The notes under the pieces: model-generated
Databases searched by the model: none
Told to the model about the DNA's origin: nothing
What the model saw: the letters and a program-made list of their open reading frames with translations, nothing else
From: Streptomyces sp. ASQP_92
Lineage (GTDB): Bacteria > Actinomycetota > Actinomycetes > Streptomycetales > Streptomycetaceae
Direction: 5' to 3'
DNA: 64,000 nucleotides
Assembly: GCF_025399895.1 (NCBI RefSeq)
Contig: NZ_JAODUA010000006.1
Span: 248,001 to 312,000 of the forward strand
Part shown: positions 32,379-39,805 of the stretch, piece by piece
Layout: every line of letters begins with the position of its first letter
Numbering within the stretch: the first letter of the stretch is position 1
Made by a program: the position numbers and the translations under genes

Positions 32379-32737
32379 CGGCGCCCCTCCTCGACGGCGT
32401 GCTGCTCGCCGAGCTGCTGCCGCAGTGCCTCGGCCTCGGTGGCGTACTGGTCGCGCTCGGTCTCGGTCTCGACGAGGCACTGCTCGGCAGCAGCAATCCG
32501 GCGGTGCAGACGCATGGCTGCTGCCTGCTGTCCGCCGGCGCTGCGGCGGTGGGTGTCGCTCTCGGCGACCTCGGCCTCGACGTCGCCGCGCAGGGCCGTG
32601 CAGTCCTCGGGGGAGAGCACGCCCCGGTCGGCGCGGGCGAGGAACAGGCGCAGGCGGGTACGGCGCTGCTCGCGCTCGTCCTCGCGGGCGGCGATCCGGC
32701 CTCGGCGCGAGTCGGTGCGGGTACGGGTGTGGTTCAT
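32375..32737 (-). CDS. Small coiled-coil protein
   Basis: This protein of 120 residues is strongly charged, with a basic N-terminus (TRTRTDSRRGRIAAREDEREQRRTRLR) and a helical C-terminus (RIAAAEQCLVETETERDQYATEAEALRQQLGEQ). The function is unknown. It overlaps both neighbours by 4 bp, so it is in the same operon. Confidence 0.68.
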   Translation of the reverse strand: MNHTRTRTDSRRGRIAAREDEREQRRTRLRLFLARADRGVLSPEDCTALRGDVEAEVAESDTHRRSAGGQQAAAMRLHRRIAAAEQCLVETETERDQYATEAEALRQQLGEQHAVEEGRR

Positions 32738-32976
32738 CGTGCGTCCCCCTTCGTGCGGGTGTTGCGGGTGAGGCGAGCGAGCAGGCGCCGAGCTGCGCGG
32801 GTCTCCCGCGCGCGAGGCGCGACCGGTCGCGCGTGCCTGCTGGTGTTGATCTCCCATCCGTCGACGGCGAGGCGGTCGGTCAGGGACTGTGCGGTGAGGG
32901 CGGCGAGGTGGGGGTGCACGCCGAGCTCGTCGGTCAGGGTTGCGGCGATGGATGCGCGCGCAGCGGCCGGGGTCAC
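32734..32976 (-). CDS. Small hypothetical protein
   Basis: This protein of 80 residues was not recognised. The N-terminal half is helical (ASIAATLTDELGVHPHLAALTAQSLTDRL) and the C-terminal half is very basic (RARETRAARRLLARLTRNTRTKG). GTG 32976 follows GGAGGACAG and overlaps the previous stop by GTGA. Confidence 0.62.
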   Translation of the reverse strand: MTPAAARASIAATLTDELGVHPHLAALTAQSLTDRLAVDGWEINTSRHARPVAPRARETRAARRLLARLTRNTRTKGDAR

Positions 32977-33779
32977 TGGTGCTGTCCTCCGGATATGTGG
33001 CGGGCGCGGGTCTCGCGCGGGGCGGGCGGGGTGGACATGAGGCGGGCGAGGCGGTTGTGCTCGTCCTCGGCCTGCTCGGCGGCGCGGGCGGCGGTGTCGA
33101 TGCGGCACGGGTGCGGGGTGGCGCGGTGGCCTCGGCCCTTGCCGTTGCGCCGGTAGCCGGTGCGGCACGGCTCGTCGACGGCGGCGCCGCACCATCCGCA
33201 TTTATGGGCGTAGGCGTCGGGGTGTCCGGCGGCGACGGCGGCCTCGCGTGCGGCGCGGGTCGGGCGGAAGTCGGCGAGCTGTGCGGCGACCTCGGCGGGC
33301 ATGTAGCGGCGCGGACCGTGGCCGACGCCGGACATCAGGGCGGCGAGACGTTTCTGCCCGCCTTGGTCGATCTCGGCGCGGTACTGGGCGGGCGGGGTGT
33401 GCCCGTGGGCGACCGCAGCCCGGGTACCGAGCAGTTCCTCGCGCCATGCCTGCGGGTCGTCCGGGTCCGCGGTGGGCACGGGGTCGGTGTGGCGGTTCAT
33501 GAGCTCGGCGCGGTGCGGCGCCCATGCGGCGAGCACGTCGTGCGGCTCGACTGGGCGGAACTGTGCGGAGCGGTCGCCGGCGCGCTGCTCGTAGTAGCGG
33601 CGCACGGCCTGCGAGGCGTCCCAACCGGTGTTGGGCAGGGTGGCGGGGACGTCGGCGAGGGCGGCGGTCCAATCGGCTATGGTGCGGGCGGACTGCTGCG
33701 GGTCGGCGAGGGCTCGGCGCACGCGGGAGTCGAGGCGGCCGGCGAACGCCAACAGGGCGGCGATGTGGTTGTCGATCAC
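32973..33779 (-). CDS. Conserved phage protein with Cys-rich zinc-binding motif
   Basis: This protein of 268 residues has an Arg/Ala-rich helical N-terminal part. CGWCGAAVDEPCRTG...HPCRID (about 192-220) is the short zinc finger found in many actinobacterial mobile-element proteins. The function is unknown. GTG 33779 overlaps the stop of the replication-type gene. Confidence 0.68.
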   Translation of the reverse strand: MIDNHIAALLAFAGRLDSRVRRALADPQQSARTIADWTAALADVPATLPNTGWDASQAVRRYYEQRAGDRSAQFRPVEPHDVLAAWAPHRAELMNRHTDPVPTADPDDPQAWREELLGTRAAVAHGHTPPAQYRAEIDQGGQKRLAALMSGVGHGPRRYMPAEVAAQLADFRPTRAAREAAVAAGHPDAYAHKCGWCGAAVDEPCRTGYRRNGKGRGHRATPHPCRIDTAARAAEQAEDEHNRLARLMSTPPAPRETRARHISGGQHQ

Positions 33780-34600
33780 GGGGCGGTGCCTTCCTTCTGG
33801 GCTTGCAGCAGGGCGAGGCCGGCGGCGAGGTTGTCCGTGTAGGCAGCGGGCGCGGCACGCAACGGGACGACGTTCGGGCCCGGTTGGGCGGACGGTGCGC
33901 GGTCGAGGTCGGACCAGACCTTGAGCCAGTAGCGGGCGGGCTTGGCCTCGGTGCCGAGGGTGGTGCGGCGGGCGGCGAGGCCGACGAGGGCCTCGACGCC
34001 GTGCGCCTTCACGAGCTGGAAGACGTCGCGCTGCTCGCCGAGGCCGAGCGTCCAGCGGACGGCGACGCCTGCGGCGGCGAGGGCGTCGCCGAGCGGGTGC
34101 AGCTCGGGTATCAGCGGGGACCGGGTCGCGCGCGGCTGCTGTTCTGCTTGGTGCTTGCGTTCATATGCGTTCTGGGGTCTCAAATCGCTACCCCTGGGGG
34201 TCTCGTTTTGCGACCCCTCCGGTCGCATTTCGCTACCCCCGGGGGTCTCGTTTTCGGACCGGTCCGGATTTGCTACCGGTCGCGATTGCGGACCACCAAA
34301 GGCGGACACCTCGGGCACGGTCCGCACGTGCCCGATGGCGTGCGGAAGGCAGTACACGGTCTCGCCGCGCGGCCCCCGAGCCTCCTTGACGACCTTCAAC
34401 TCGCGCGACGCGAGCAGCCGGTCGACGGCCCGTACAACCGACGAGCGGGCGGCGTTGGTGCGCTGCACGAGCATGGTCGTACCGGCGTAGGCAGTGCACT
34501 GGTCATCGGGGCACTTGTCGGCGATGGCGATCAACACCATGCGGGCGGTGCCCTTGGCTGCGGACTTGGTCCACACCCAATCCATGGCGTCGAGGCTCAA
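33776..34600 (-). CDS. Winged-helix replication-initiator-like protein
   Basis: This protein of 274 residues has an N-terminal winged helix typical of phage replisome organisers: MDWVWTKSAAKGTARMVLIAIADKCPDDQCTAYAGTTMLVQRTNAARSSVVRAVDRLLASREL. A low-complexity linker contains two 15-residue repeats (SENETPGGSEMRPEG, SQNETPRGSDLRPQN). The C-terminal part (GVEALVGLAARR) is helical. It probably starts phage DNA replication. TTG 34600 has AAGGAGAAGGACCG upstream. Confidence 0.76.
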   Translation of the reverse strand: MSLDAMDWVWTKSAAKGTARMVLIAIADKCPDDQCTAYAGTTMLVQRTNAARSSVVRAVDRLLASRELKVVKEARGPRGETVYCLPHAIGHVRTVPEVSAFGGPQSRPVANPDRSENETPGGSEMRPEGSQNETPRGSDLRPQNAYERKHQAEQQPRATRSPLIPELHPLGDALAAAGVAVRWTLGLGEQRDVFQLVKAHGVEALVGLAARRTTLGTEAKPARYWLKVWSDLDRAPSAQPGPNVVPLRAAPAAYTDNLAAGLALLQAQKEGTAP

Positions 34601-34763
34601 CGGTCCTTCTCCTTACAGGTGTTGGTGATCCGGGGGCTTCGGGCCGTCCGGCGAGGGCGGCGGGAGTATGGAGCGGGCAGCGGTGCCCGGTGAGGTAGTG
34701 GCGGACGTCGTCGACGGCATTGCAGTGGCGGCGTTCGGACCCGATCCAATGGCGGCAGATCAT
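34503..34763 (-). CDS. Small zinc-finger-like phage protein
   Basis: This protein of 86 residues begins MICRHWIGSERRHCNAVDDVRHYLTGHRCPLHTPAALAGRPE. The VRxYLxGxRCPxHTPAALAGRPE pattern is familiar from Streptomyces prophages. It starts at 34763, overlapping the methyltransferase stop. The last third runs 98 bp into the replication-type gene in another frame and is probably not important. Confidence 0.65.
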   Translation of the reverse strand: MICRHWIGSERRHCNAVDDVRHYLTGHRCPLHTPAALAGRPEAPGSPTPVRRRTVEPRRHGLGVDQVRSQGHRPHGVDRHRRQVPR

Positions 34764-35989
34764 GCGGCGAGCAGCAGGCCGGCGCGGGCGAGTAGCAGCC
34801 GCAGCGCGGCCTCGGCCTGTTGCGGGATGACGCCGTTACCGAGGGCGCGCAGCTCGGCGTTACGACCGAGGCCGACGCCGGTCACATGACCGTCGGGGAT
34901 GCCCTGCATCCACTCGACGAACGCCGAGTTCAGTCGTCCCCGATCGTCAACTGCCCCGGGAGCGGTGCGGGTGAGGGACCCCCACCGATCGACTGCTGCT
35001 GTGTAGATGCCCCAGTCCCGATCGCGTACTGCGCGAGATCCGGACGGCACTGCACGGCCAGACCGAGCGGCAGACTCGTGTCGGCCGCCTTCCCGTCCCT
35101 GCGTTGCTTGCTGCGGCGCCGCAGCCACAGCTCGGCTGCCTCGGTCCCCTCCTCGTTGTGCGAGGCCCGAGGGGTCGGCAGCAGTGCCACCAGAACCGGC
35201 AGGGGAGGCGCCCCGATCCCGTTCCCGTGCTTCGCCCGCATCCGCTCGCGTCGCGCCCGCCAGACTTCCGGCGCCTTCCCGTCGTCGTGCCCCGAGGCCG
35301 ACGGCGTCGGCAGCAGATGCTCGACCTCGTCCGCCAACGTCGGTCCGTGCCCGCCCGCGCGCCTCTTGTCCGGGTGCTGCGAGCCACCGTTCGAGCCGAG
35401 GTTCGACGTTGGGGTTTTCAGCAGCGGGCCACGCGAGGATGAACACGCGCTCGCGGCGGTGGGGAGCGCCGATCTCCGACGCGCGTACACAGCACCACTC
35501 CGCATCGAACCCGAGGCGGGCCAAGTCGCCGAGTACAGCGCCGAGTGCGCGCACAGCAGGCTGACCGCTTCCGTCTCCCATGCACCACGGGCACGGTTCC
35601 ATGTCGCTATGGGCCGACGCCGAGAGGAGTCCACGGACATTCTCGATCACCACCAAAGAGGGCCGTAGGGCTTGGATTGCGCGGGCGACATGCAGCCACA
35701 GACCCGAGCGGGTACCGGCCGCGATGCCCGCGCCGAGGCCGGCCTCGGACACGTCCTGACAGGGGAAACCGGCGGTGAGCACGTCGACGGGCTCGACCAG
35801 GGCGAAGTCTGCGGCGGTCAGATCACCGAGGTTCGGCACCTCGGGCCAGTGATGGGCGAGGATCTTCGAGGCGTTCGCGTCGTTCTCGACGTGCCAGGCA
35901 ACCGAACCCCCGAGCACCTCCTGCACGGCTATGTCGAGACCGCCGTAACCCGAGCACAGAGACCCGATCCTCGGGCCGTCGGCGCCCAT
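34760..35989 (-). CDS. C5-cytosine DNA methyltransferase
   Basis: This protein of 409 residues has motif I IGSLCSGYGGLD (8-19), motif IV GFPCQDVSEAG with the catalytic Cys near residue 77, motif VI ENVRGLL (near 117), motif VIII-like APHRRERVFILAWP (near 175), and motifs IX-X RALGNGVIPQQAEAALRLL at the end. The region from about 190 to 320 is low-complexity (Ala/Gly/Arg). It probably protects phage DNA from host restriction. No partner restriction enzyme is visible. Its start overlaps the recT-like stop by one base. Confidence 0.92.
   Translation of the reverse strand: MGADGPRIGSLCSGYGGLDIAVQEVLGGSVAWHVENDANASKILAHHWPEVPNLGDLTAADFALVEPVDVLTAGFPCQDVSEAGLGAGIAAGTRSGLWLHVARAIQALRPSLVVIENVRGLLSASAHSDMEPCPWCMGDGSGQPAVRALGAVLGDLARLGFDAEWCCVRASEIGAPHRRERVFILAWPAAENPNVEPRLERWLAAPGQEARGRARTDVGGRGRASAADAVGLGARRREGAGSLAGATRADAGEARERDRGASPAGSGGTAADPSGLAQRGGDRGSRAVAAAPQQATQGREGGRHESAARSGRAVPSGSRAVRDRDWGIYTAAVDRWGSLTRTAPGAVDDRGRLNSAFVEWMQGIPDGHVTGVGLGRNAELRALGNGVIPQQAEAALRLLLARAGLLLAA
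34930..35640 (-). CDS. Possible overprinted ORF inside the methyltransferase gene
   Basis: A 236-codon frame runs inside the methyltransferase in another phase. Its translation has repeated LLPTPSASGHDDG and LLPTPRASHNEEG motifs and LPLGLAVQC. I recall such motifs as in-frame parts of other actinophage C5-methyltransferases. The start has only a weak ribosome site. It may be a relic of a frame change in the variable region, not a separate gene. Confidence 0.3.
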   Translation of the reverse strand: MSVDSSRRRPIATWNRARGAWETEAVSLLCAHSALYSATWPASGSMRSGAVYARRRSALPTAASACSSSRGPLLKTPTSNLGSNGGSQHPDKRRAGGHGPTLADEVEHLLPTPSASGHDDGKAPEVWRARRERMRAKHGNGIGAPPLPVLVALLPTPRASHNEEGTEAAELWLRRRSKQRRDGKAADTSLPLGLAVQCRPDLAQYAIGTGASTQQQSIGGGPSPAPLPGQLTIGDD

Positions 35990-36879
35990 CAGGAACCGTC
36001 CGCAGTGCTACCCGGCTCGGTGGCCTCGGGCCATCCGGCGAACTCCGCGGGCACGTCCTCGACGCTGCCCTCGGACTGCTGCTCGACGACCTCGCCCTCG
36101 ATGTAATCCGGCGGCACGTCGAGCCCCTCGGGCGTCGTATCGCGGCGCACACCCTCGTCATGGGCGACCGCACGGGCGAGCTCGCTCGACTTCGGCAGGA
36201 TCTTGAAAAGCTGCCGGATCACGGTCTTACGGGCCATCGCGTCGTAGTCCGTCGACCACGGGCCCGAGTCGCGCGCCTTGCTGCGCTGCCGGATTGCCTC
36301 GACGTCCTCGACGCTCATCACGACGAACGCCGAGCCGCCGTTCGCCATGGTCGCAACGGCGTAATAGTCGGTGGGGCGCCCACGGTTGGAGCGGGCCGGC
36401 TTGTGCCGAAGGACCGGGGCGAGGCCGTACTCGAACTCGAAATCGTCGTTCTCGTGCACCGTGTGCGCGGCGAGCCCTGCGGCGGCAGGGTGCTGCCAGA
36501 ACAGGCGGATCATGCCCTGATAGCCGATGACGAGCTGCACCTCGTAGGCGCGTGCCTTCTTGGACCAGAACGGCAGCAGGTACGCCTCGCCGAGCGCGCC
36601 GCCCGGTTCGAGGCCGAGCTGCGCGCAGGTCATCAGGGCACCGCCGAACGACTCTTGCGTGCACTCGGCGAGGTGCTCGACCCTGCGCAGCTCGGTCAGA
36701 GCAATGCGCGCGATGCGCTCGGGGTTGGCGACGTGCGCGGGCAGCGCGCGGGCGATCTCGCCACGCATGGACTGCACGAACTGCACGAGGTTGGGCTGCG
36801 GTGCGGCGGCGCCTCGGGTGGTCTGGCGGGCGGGGGTGTTGCGGCGGGCGGCGACGCGCTCGGCGAGGTTGGTACTCAC
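35989..36879 (-). CDS. recT: RecT-family single-strand annealing protein
   Basis: This protein of 296 residues has RecT features: AHVANPERIARIALTELRR, TQESFGGALMTCAQLGLEPGGALGEAYLLPF, VQLVIGYQGMIRL, and the C-terminal YDAMARKTVIRQLFKILPKS. An acidic tail follows, as in many SSAPs. It pairs with the exonuclease directly upstream in a recombination module. GTG 36879 overlaps the exonuclease stop by GTGA. Confidence 0.93.
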   Translation of the reverse strand: MSTNLAERVAARRNTPARQTTRGAAAPQPNLVQFVQSMRGEIARALPAHVANPERIARIALTELRRVEHLAECTQESFGGALMTCAQLGLEPGGALGEAYLLPFWSKKARAYEVQLVIGYQGMIRLFWQHPAAAGLAAHTVHENDDFEFEYGLAPVLRHKPARSNRGRPTDYYAVATMANGGSAFVVMSVEDVEAIRQRSKARDSGPWSTDYDAMARKTVIRQLFKILPKSSELARAVAHDEGVRRDTTPEGLDVPPDYIEGEVVEQQSEGSVEDVPAEFAGWPEATEPGSTADGS

Positions 36880-37928
36880 GCTGTGGTGATCTCCTTCGGT
36901 ACGACGAGGCGTCGGGCGCGGAACACCCGGTATTCGTCGGGGAGTTCAGCGGCGATGCTCTTGGTGTCGAGCGCGTCGACGCGGTGCGTGTACTTGGCGG
37001 CGAGGTCGGGGTGCGCGGCGGCGAATCGTTTCGTCGAGAGCGGGCCGTTCTGCTTCCACGTAAAGGCGACGGCGCCCTGCGTCTTGACGACCTCGGCCTC
37101 GCCGGCAACGGCTTTCAGACGGTTGTCGACCTCGCGCAGCTCGTCGGCGGTGCGCTGCTCGCGCGCCTTGAGCTCGCGGCGCCGGTCAAGAAGCGGCAGC
37201 ACCTCGGCCGGATCGACGACCGTCACACGGTCCGGGGTCACCTTGTAGAGGTGGCCGAGCAGTTCCTCGGTCGCCTCGGACCCGTCGACCGCCGGCGGGA
37301 CGCGGTCGAGCACGCTCTGCCAGAAGCGGCCGACGATGTCGACGAGGTGCTCGACGAGGCTCTCGTCGCGCTCGACGCGGTGAATGATCAGCCGGTTACC
37401 GCCGAGCAGCGCGGCGACGTGCGCGTGCGAGTAGCCGGTGACGGCGAGGTACCAGTGCGTTTGCAGGGCCGGACCGTCCGGCACGCCGAGCAGCCAGTCG
37501 TCGAGCTGATAGGCACTGCGGGTCTTGATCTCCAACAGGCTCGACGGCGTCGCCTCGCTCTGCTCGATCACGTAGCGGTCGACGTTGGCGAGCATCCACG
37601 GTCGCTCGACGTGCGCGAGCATCCCCGGCCCCTCGACGACGCCGAGGCCGGTCCGCTCGGCGAACACGCTCGCGATCGTCGGCTCGTGCTGGTGCCCCCA
37701 GAACGCCGCCTCGACGAGCTCGGGGGAGCGCGGCACGTCGCCGAGCTCGCCGACCTTGTCGAGGTACAGCTCAACCGGGCTCGTGTACTTGCTCATGCCG
37801 AGGACGGCGGCGATGTCCGAACCCCCGACGCCCGTACGGCGAGCGGCGAGCCATTGCTCGCGGTCGAGGTTCGGCGGGGCGACGACGACACCGGTTGGCG
37901 TCACGATCGCTGGGGCGGCGGTGTTCAC
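36876..37928 (-). CDS. YqaJ-family phage recombination exonuclease
   Basis: This protein of 350 residues contains the PD-(D/E)XK nuclease pattern: REQWLAARRTGVGGSDIAAVLGMSKYTSPVELYLDKVGE (about 21-60), FWGHQHEPTIASVF, the Asp of MLANVDRYV, then SLLEIKTRSAY with the E-x-K pair. It resects double-strand ends so that RecT can load. GTG 37928 overlaps the small HTH gene stop by GTGA. Confidence 0.92.
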   Translation of the reverse strand: MNTAAPAIVTPTGVVVAPPNLDREQWLAARRTGVGGSDIAAVLGMSKYTSPVELYLDKVGELGDVPRSPELVEAAFWGHQHEPTIASVFAERTGLGVVEGPGMLAHVERPWMLANVDRYVIEQSEATPSSLLEIKTRSAYQLDDWLLGVPDGPALQTHWYLAVTGYSHAHVAALLGGNRLIIHRVERDESLVEHLVDIVGRFWQSVLDRVPPAVDGSEATEELLGHLYKVTPDRVTVVDPAEVLPLLDRRRELKAREQRTADELREVDNRLKAVAGEAEVVKTQGAVAFTWKQNGPLSTKRFAAAHPDLAAKYTHRVDALDTKSIAAELPDEYRVFRARRLVVPKEITTA

Positions 37929-38131
37929 TGCGCACCCCCGTACAGGTCTGCGGCGGTGAGCCCGTACTCGCGCTCGATGGCGGCGAGGGTCTCGCCGGCC
38001 GGTTTGCTGCGCCCCTTGATCAGGCGCCATGCGGTGGCGGGGTGGACGTCGAGCCGCTGCGCGACCTGCGGGCTCTTGGTGTCGCCGACCTTGGCCATCG
38101 CGTCGACTAGGCGCCTGTGGTTGTAGTGCAT
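37925..38131 (-). CDS. Small HTH protein, first early gene (Cro-like position)
   Basis: This protein of 68 residues has the HTH segment SPQVAQRLDVHPATAWRLIKGRSKPAGETLAAIEREYGL. Its position as first gene of the early operon, divergent from an XRE repressor, is that of a Cro protein. ATG 38131 follows CAGGGGGCACAGTC; an in-frame extension to 38188 lacks a ribosome site. Confidence 0.76.
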   Translation of the reverse strand: MHYNHRRLVDAMAKVGDTKSPQVAQRLDVHPATAWRLIKGRSKPAGETLAAIEREYGLTAADLYGGAQ

Positions 38132-38170
38132 GACTGTGCCCCCTGATGGTCGAGCGGTTGCTGTTCCGTC

Positions 38171-38207
38171 AGGTACGAACCTACGCACGCAGCTTTCTTT
38201 CTGGCAA
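38171..38207 (-). promoter_or_regulatory. Candidate early lytic promoter
   Basis: On the minus strand TTGCCA (38207-38202) and TAGGTT (38183-38178) are 18 bp apart, about 40 bp before the small HTH gene. An A/T-rich inverted repeat TTTCT...AGAAA overlaps the -35 region and may be an operator. The remaining 150 bp up to the divergent repressor contain TATAGT near 38275 as a possible opposite promoter. Confidence 0.5.
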
Positions 38208-38381
38208 GAAAATTAGAGGGACGGTGTGATTCCGCTTAATCGAGTGCGTGTTCGACTACGGTCTGTATAGTGCAGTGACGCAACGAGGTGACGGGGGTAC
38301 TGTGGTCACGCATATGCCGCAGGTATGTGATCAAGACGTGAAGGGTGGGCACGTAGCGTTCTGCGCAGGTACATTGCGACC

Positions 38382-38846
38382 ATGCGAAGGAACGAACAGG
38401 AAAGAACGCAAGGGGGAGGGGATCACGTCGCGGAGTTCGGTGCTTGGTTCGAGCAGAGGCTCACAGAACTTGGCTACGACATCTCGCGACCTAGGTCCGG
38501 GGGGCGTGGGAAGTTCGCCAAGGACGCCGGCGTATCTCACGCGACCGTCTCCCGCATCCTTACCCGCACGTCCGTACCCACCCCCGACGTGCTCGCCACC
38601 ATGGCGCCGCACCTCGGCGTATCCCTTGGCTACCTCTTGGTTTTGGGAGGCAAGGCCACGGCAGACGAGGTCAACCGAGCCGCAGAACCTTCTGTGTCCG
38701 GTCGCCGTCTTACCCCCGAAGAAGCAGCCCGCCAACTAGGCATTGACGACCAGGACTTGACTCAGTTGTTCGTCACCATGGCGCAACAGATGCAAGCCCA
38801 ACAACGCGCGCGAACCACGGCCACACGGGCCCCGGAGCGCCACTAG
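38382..38846 (+). CDS. XRE-family repressor, CI-like position
   Basis: This protein of 154 residues has an HTH at about 20-75 (GKFAKDAGVSHATVSRILTRTSVPTPDVLATMAPHLGVSLGYLLVL). A Glu/Gln-rich C-terminal helical part (LTPEEAARQLGIDDQDLTQLFVTMAQQMQAQQ) follows. It is divergent from the early operon, so it is the best candidate for the immunity repressor. The start is ATG 38382 with a weak ribosome site. No protease-type cleavage domain is present. Confidence 0.8.
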   Translation: MRRNEQERTQGGGDHVAEFGAWFEQRLTELGYDISRPRSGGRGKFAKDAGVSHATVSRILTRTSVPTPDVLATMAPHLGVSLGYLLVLGGKATADEVNRAAEPSVSGRRLTPEEAARQLGIDDQDLTQLFVTMAQQMQAQQRARTTATRAPERH

Positions 38847-39024
38847 TAGGAGCAGAGAAGCCGCCACAAGGCCCCCGACGGACAACCCGTCTCGCGCCGC
38901 CGCCCCACCGGTTCCGTCACGGCTCGGACCGCGCCCCCCACGGGTGCCGCCCCTGCTCTGTAACGGAATTCGATCTCTGGTCGTACTTAACGGTGAGAGA
39001 TCAGCACCAGGGGAGGACAACGGT

Positions 39025-39303
39025 ATGAAGACTCGGCAAGGGGCAGCGACGGTAACGGCGGTCGTGTCCCTCTGCGTGGCCTGGATCATGGCGGTAGTCA
39101 CGGTGGTTGTGCCCGGCGAGCAGAACCTGCTCCTGTGGGCCGGCATCGTCCTGGCGACGGGCGCCGTACCCGCCCTCGTCCTCACACTGCGGCGCCGCGC
39201 CGAGAGCGCGGCCGACAAGGCGTACCGCCTCGGTCTCGGGCACGGGGGCCCGGATCTTCTGAAGGTTTACCCACCACAGCAGCGAGGAGACGGCTCCCCG
39301 TAA
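39025..39303 (+). CDS. Small two-helix membrane protein at prophage right end
   Basis: This protein of 92 residues has two hydrophobic helices (VTAVVSLCVAWIMAVVTVVV and NLLLWAGIVLATGAVPALVLTL). A soluble tail (ADKAYRLGLGHGGPDLLKVY) follows. ATG 39025 has AGGGGAGGACAACGG upstream. Located between the repressor and attR on the same strand, it may be expressed in the lysogen. A superinfection-exclusion role is only a guess. Confidence 0.62.
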   Translation: MKTRQGAATVTAVVSLCVAWIMAVVTVVVPGEQNLLLWAGIVLATGAVPALVLTLRRRAESAADKAYRLGLGHGGPDLLKVYPPQQRGDGSP

Positions 39304-39353
39304 CGCGCTATCGCGGGGGTAGCGCACACCGGAACGTCTCTGTCCCACTGTGC

Positions 39354-39389
39354 CGAAGGGCCGCACGGCGAGTCGCCGTACGGCCCTTT
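39354..39389 (+). terminator. Terminator at prophage right end
   Basis: AAGGGCCG and ACGGCG pair with CGCCGT and CGGCCCTT across 39356-39388, ending in TTTC. It follows the last plus-strand prophage gene. From here to attR there is no gene, only repeats. Confidence 0.65.
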
Positions 39390-39457
39390 CCTGTGTTCGG
39401 GTGAAGCTCTACCGCTGTTCTCCGATGGTCCATTCGCGCAGGTCAAGCCGTGCGCTA

Positions 39458-39500
39458 GGTGAGACCGTGGTGAGCCCCTGGTGAGACCGGTGTGAGACCG
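39458..39500 (+). repeat. Right arm-type integrase sites (4 copies)
   Basis: GGTGAGACCG is at 39458-39467 and 39480-39489, with near copies at 39469-39478 (GGTGAGCCCC) and 39491-39500 (TGTGAGACCG). The 11-bp period matches the left-arm copies at 1252-1272. Confidence 0.62.
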
Positions 39501-39568
39501 GACTCCCTTGTACGGGGCGTCACTCGGCGACAGTGCGAGCGGGAGCTACTCCCGTTGACCTGCATAAA

Positions 39569-39594
39569 CGTCATGCAGCGTCATGGAACGTCAC
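39569..39594 (+). repeat. Three CGTCA repeats phased by 10 bp beside attR core
   Basis: CGTCA begins at 39569, 39579 and 39589; the first two extend to CGTCATG. One helical turn separates them and the last is 20 bp from the core. Binding sites for an excisionase or host factor are possible. Confidence 0.45.
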
Positions 39595-39613
39595 CCCCCA
39601 ACACATCCCCCTC

Positions 39614-39626
39614 CGGACTTTTAATC
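39614..39626 (+). other. attR: attR core (13 bp)
   Basis: CGGACTTTTAATC is identical to attL at 1113-1125. Host tRNA sequence resumes to its right. Confidence 0.88.
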
Positions 39627-39661
39627 CGTTGGTTGTCGGTTCGAGTCCGACATGGCCTACC
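39614..39661 (+). pseudogene. Host tRNA-Lys(UUU), 3' half
   Basis: From the anticodon loop through variable loop, T arm and acceptor strand ATGGCCT, with discriminator A, this completes the 5' half at 1086-1125. The encoded end is ACC then G, so CCA must be finished enzymatically. It has no promoter of its own here. Confidence 0.9.
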
Positions 39662-39805
39662 GTTCGATCGGCTCCTGACCTGCGACTTGGTTCGCCGGGA
39701 AGGGGCCGATCCGCTTTTCAAGATCAATTGCTGGTCCGCTGCCGGTCCGAGTGAAGATGATCATGGTCGACGAGGCGCTGCGGTGTCACCACGACAGGGG
39801 GAGCG

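Larger units (their letters stand above)
1113..39626. mobile_element. Intact temperate siphovirus prophage in tRNA-Lys(UUU)
   Basis: The element is bounded by the direct repeat CGGACTTTTAATC at 1113-1125 and 39614-39626, which lies in the anticodon stem-loop of a tRNA-Lys. Inside it are integrase, excisionase-like protein, two XRE regulators, a lysis cassette, the full tail set (fibre, Dit, tape measure, chaperones, major tail), connectors, capsid, scaffold, MuF, portal, HNH, both terminases, RecT, YqaJ exonuclease and a methyltransferase. The gene set and order match long-tailed Streptomyces siphoviruses. No essential phage gene looks broken, so the prophage may be inducible. The 4.3-10.7 kb region is non-phage cargo. 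Confidence 0.95.
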
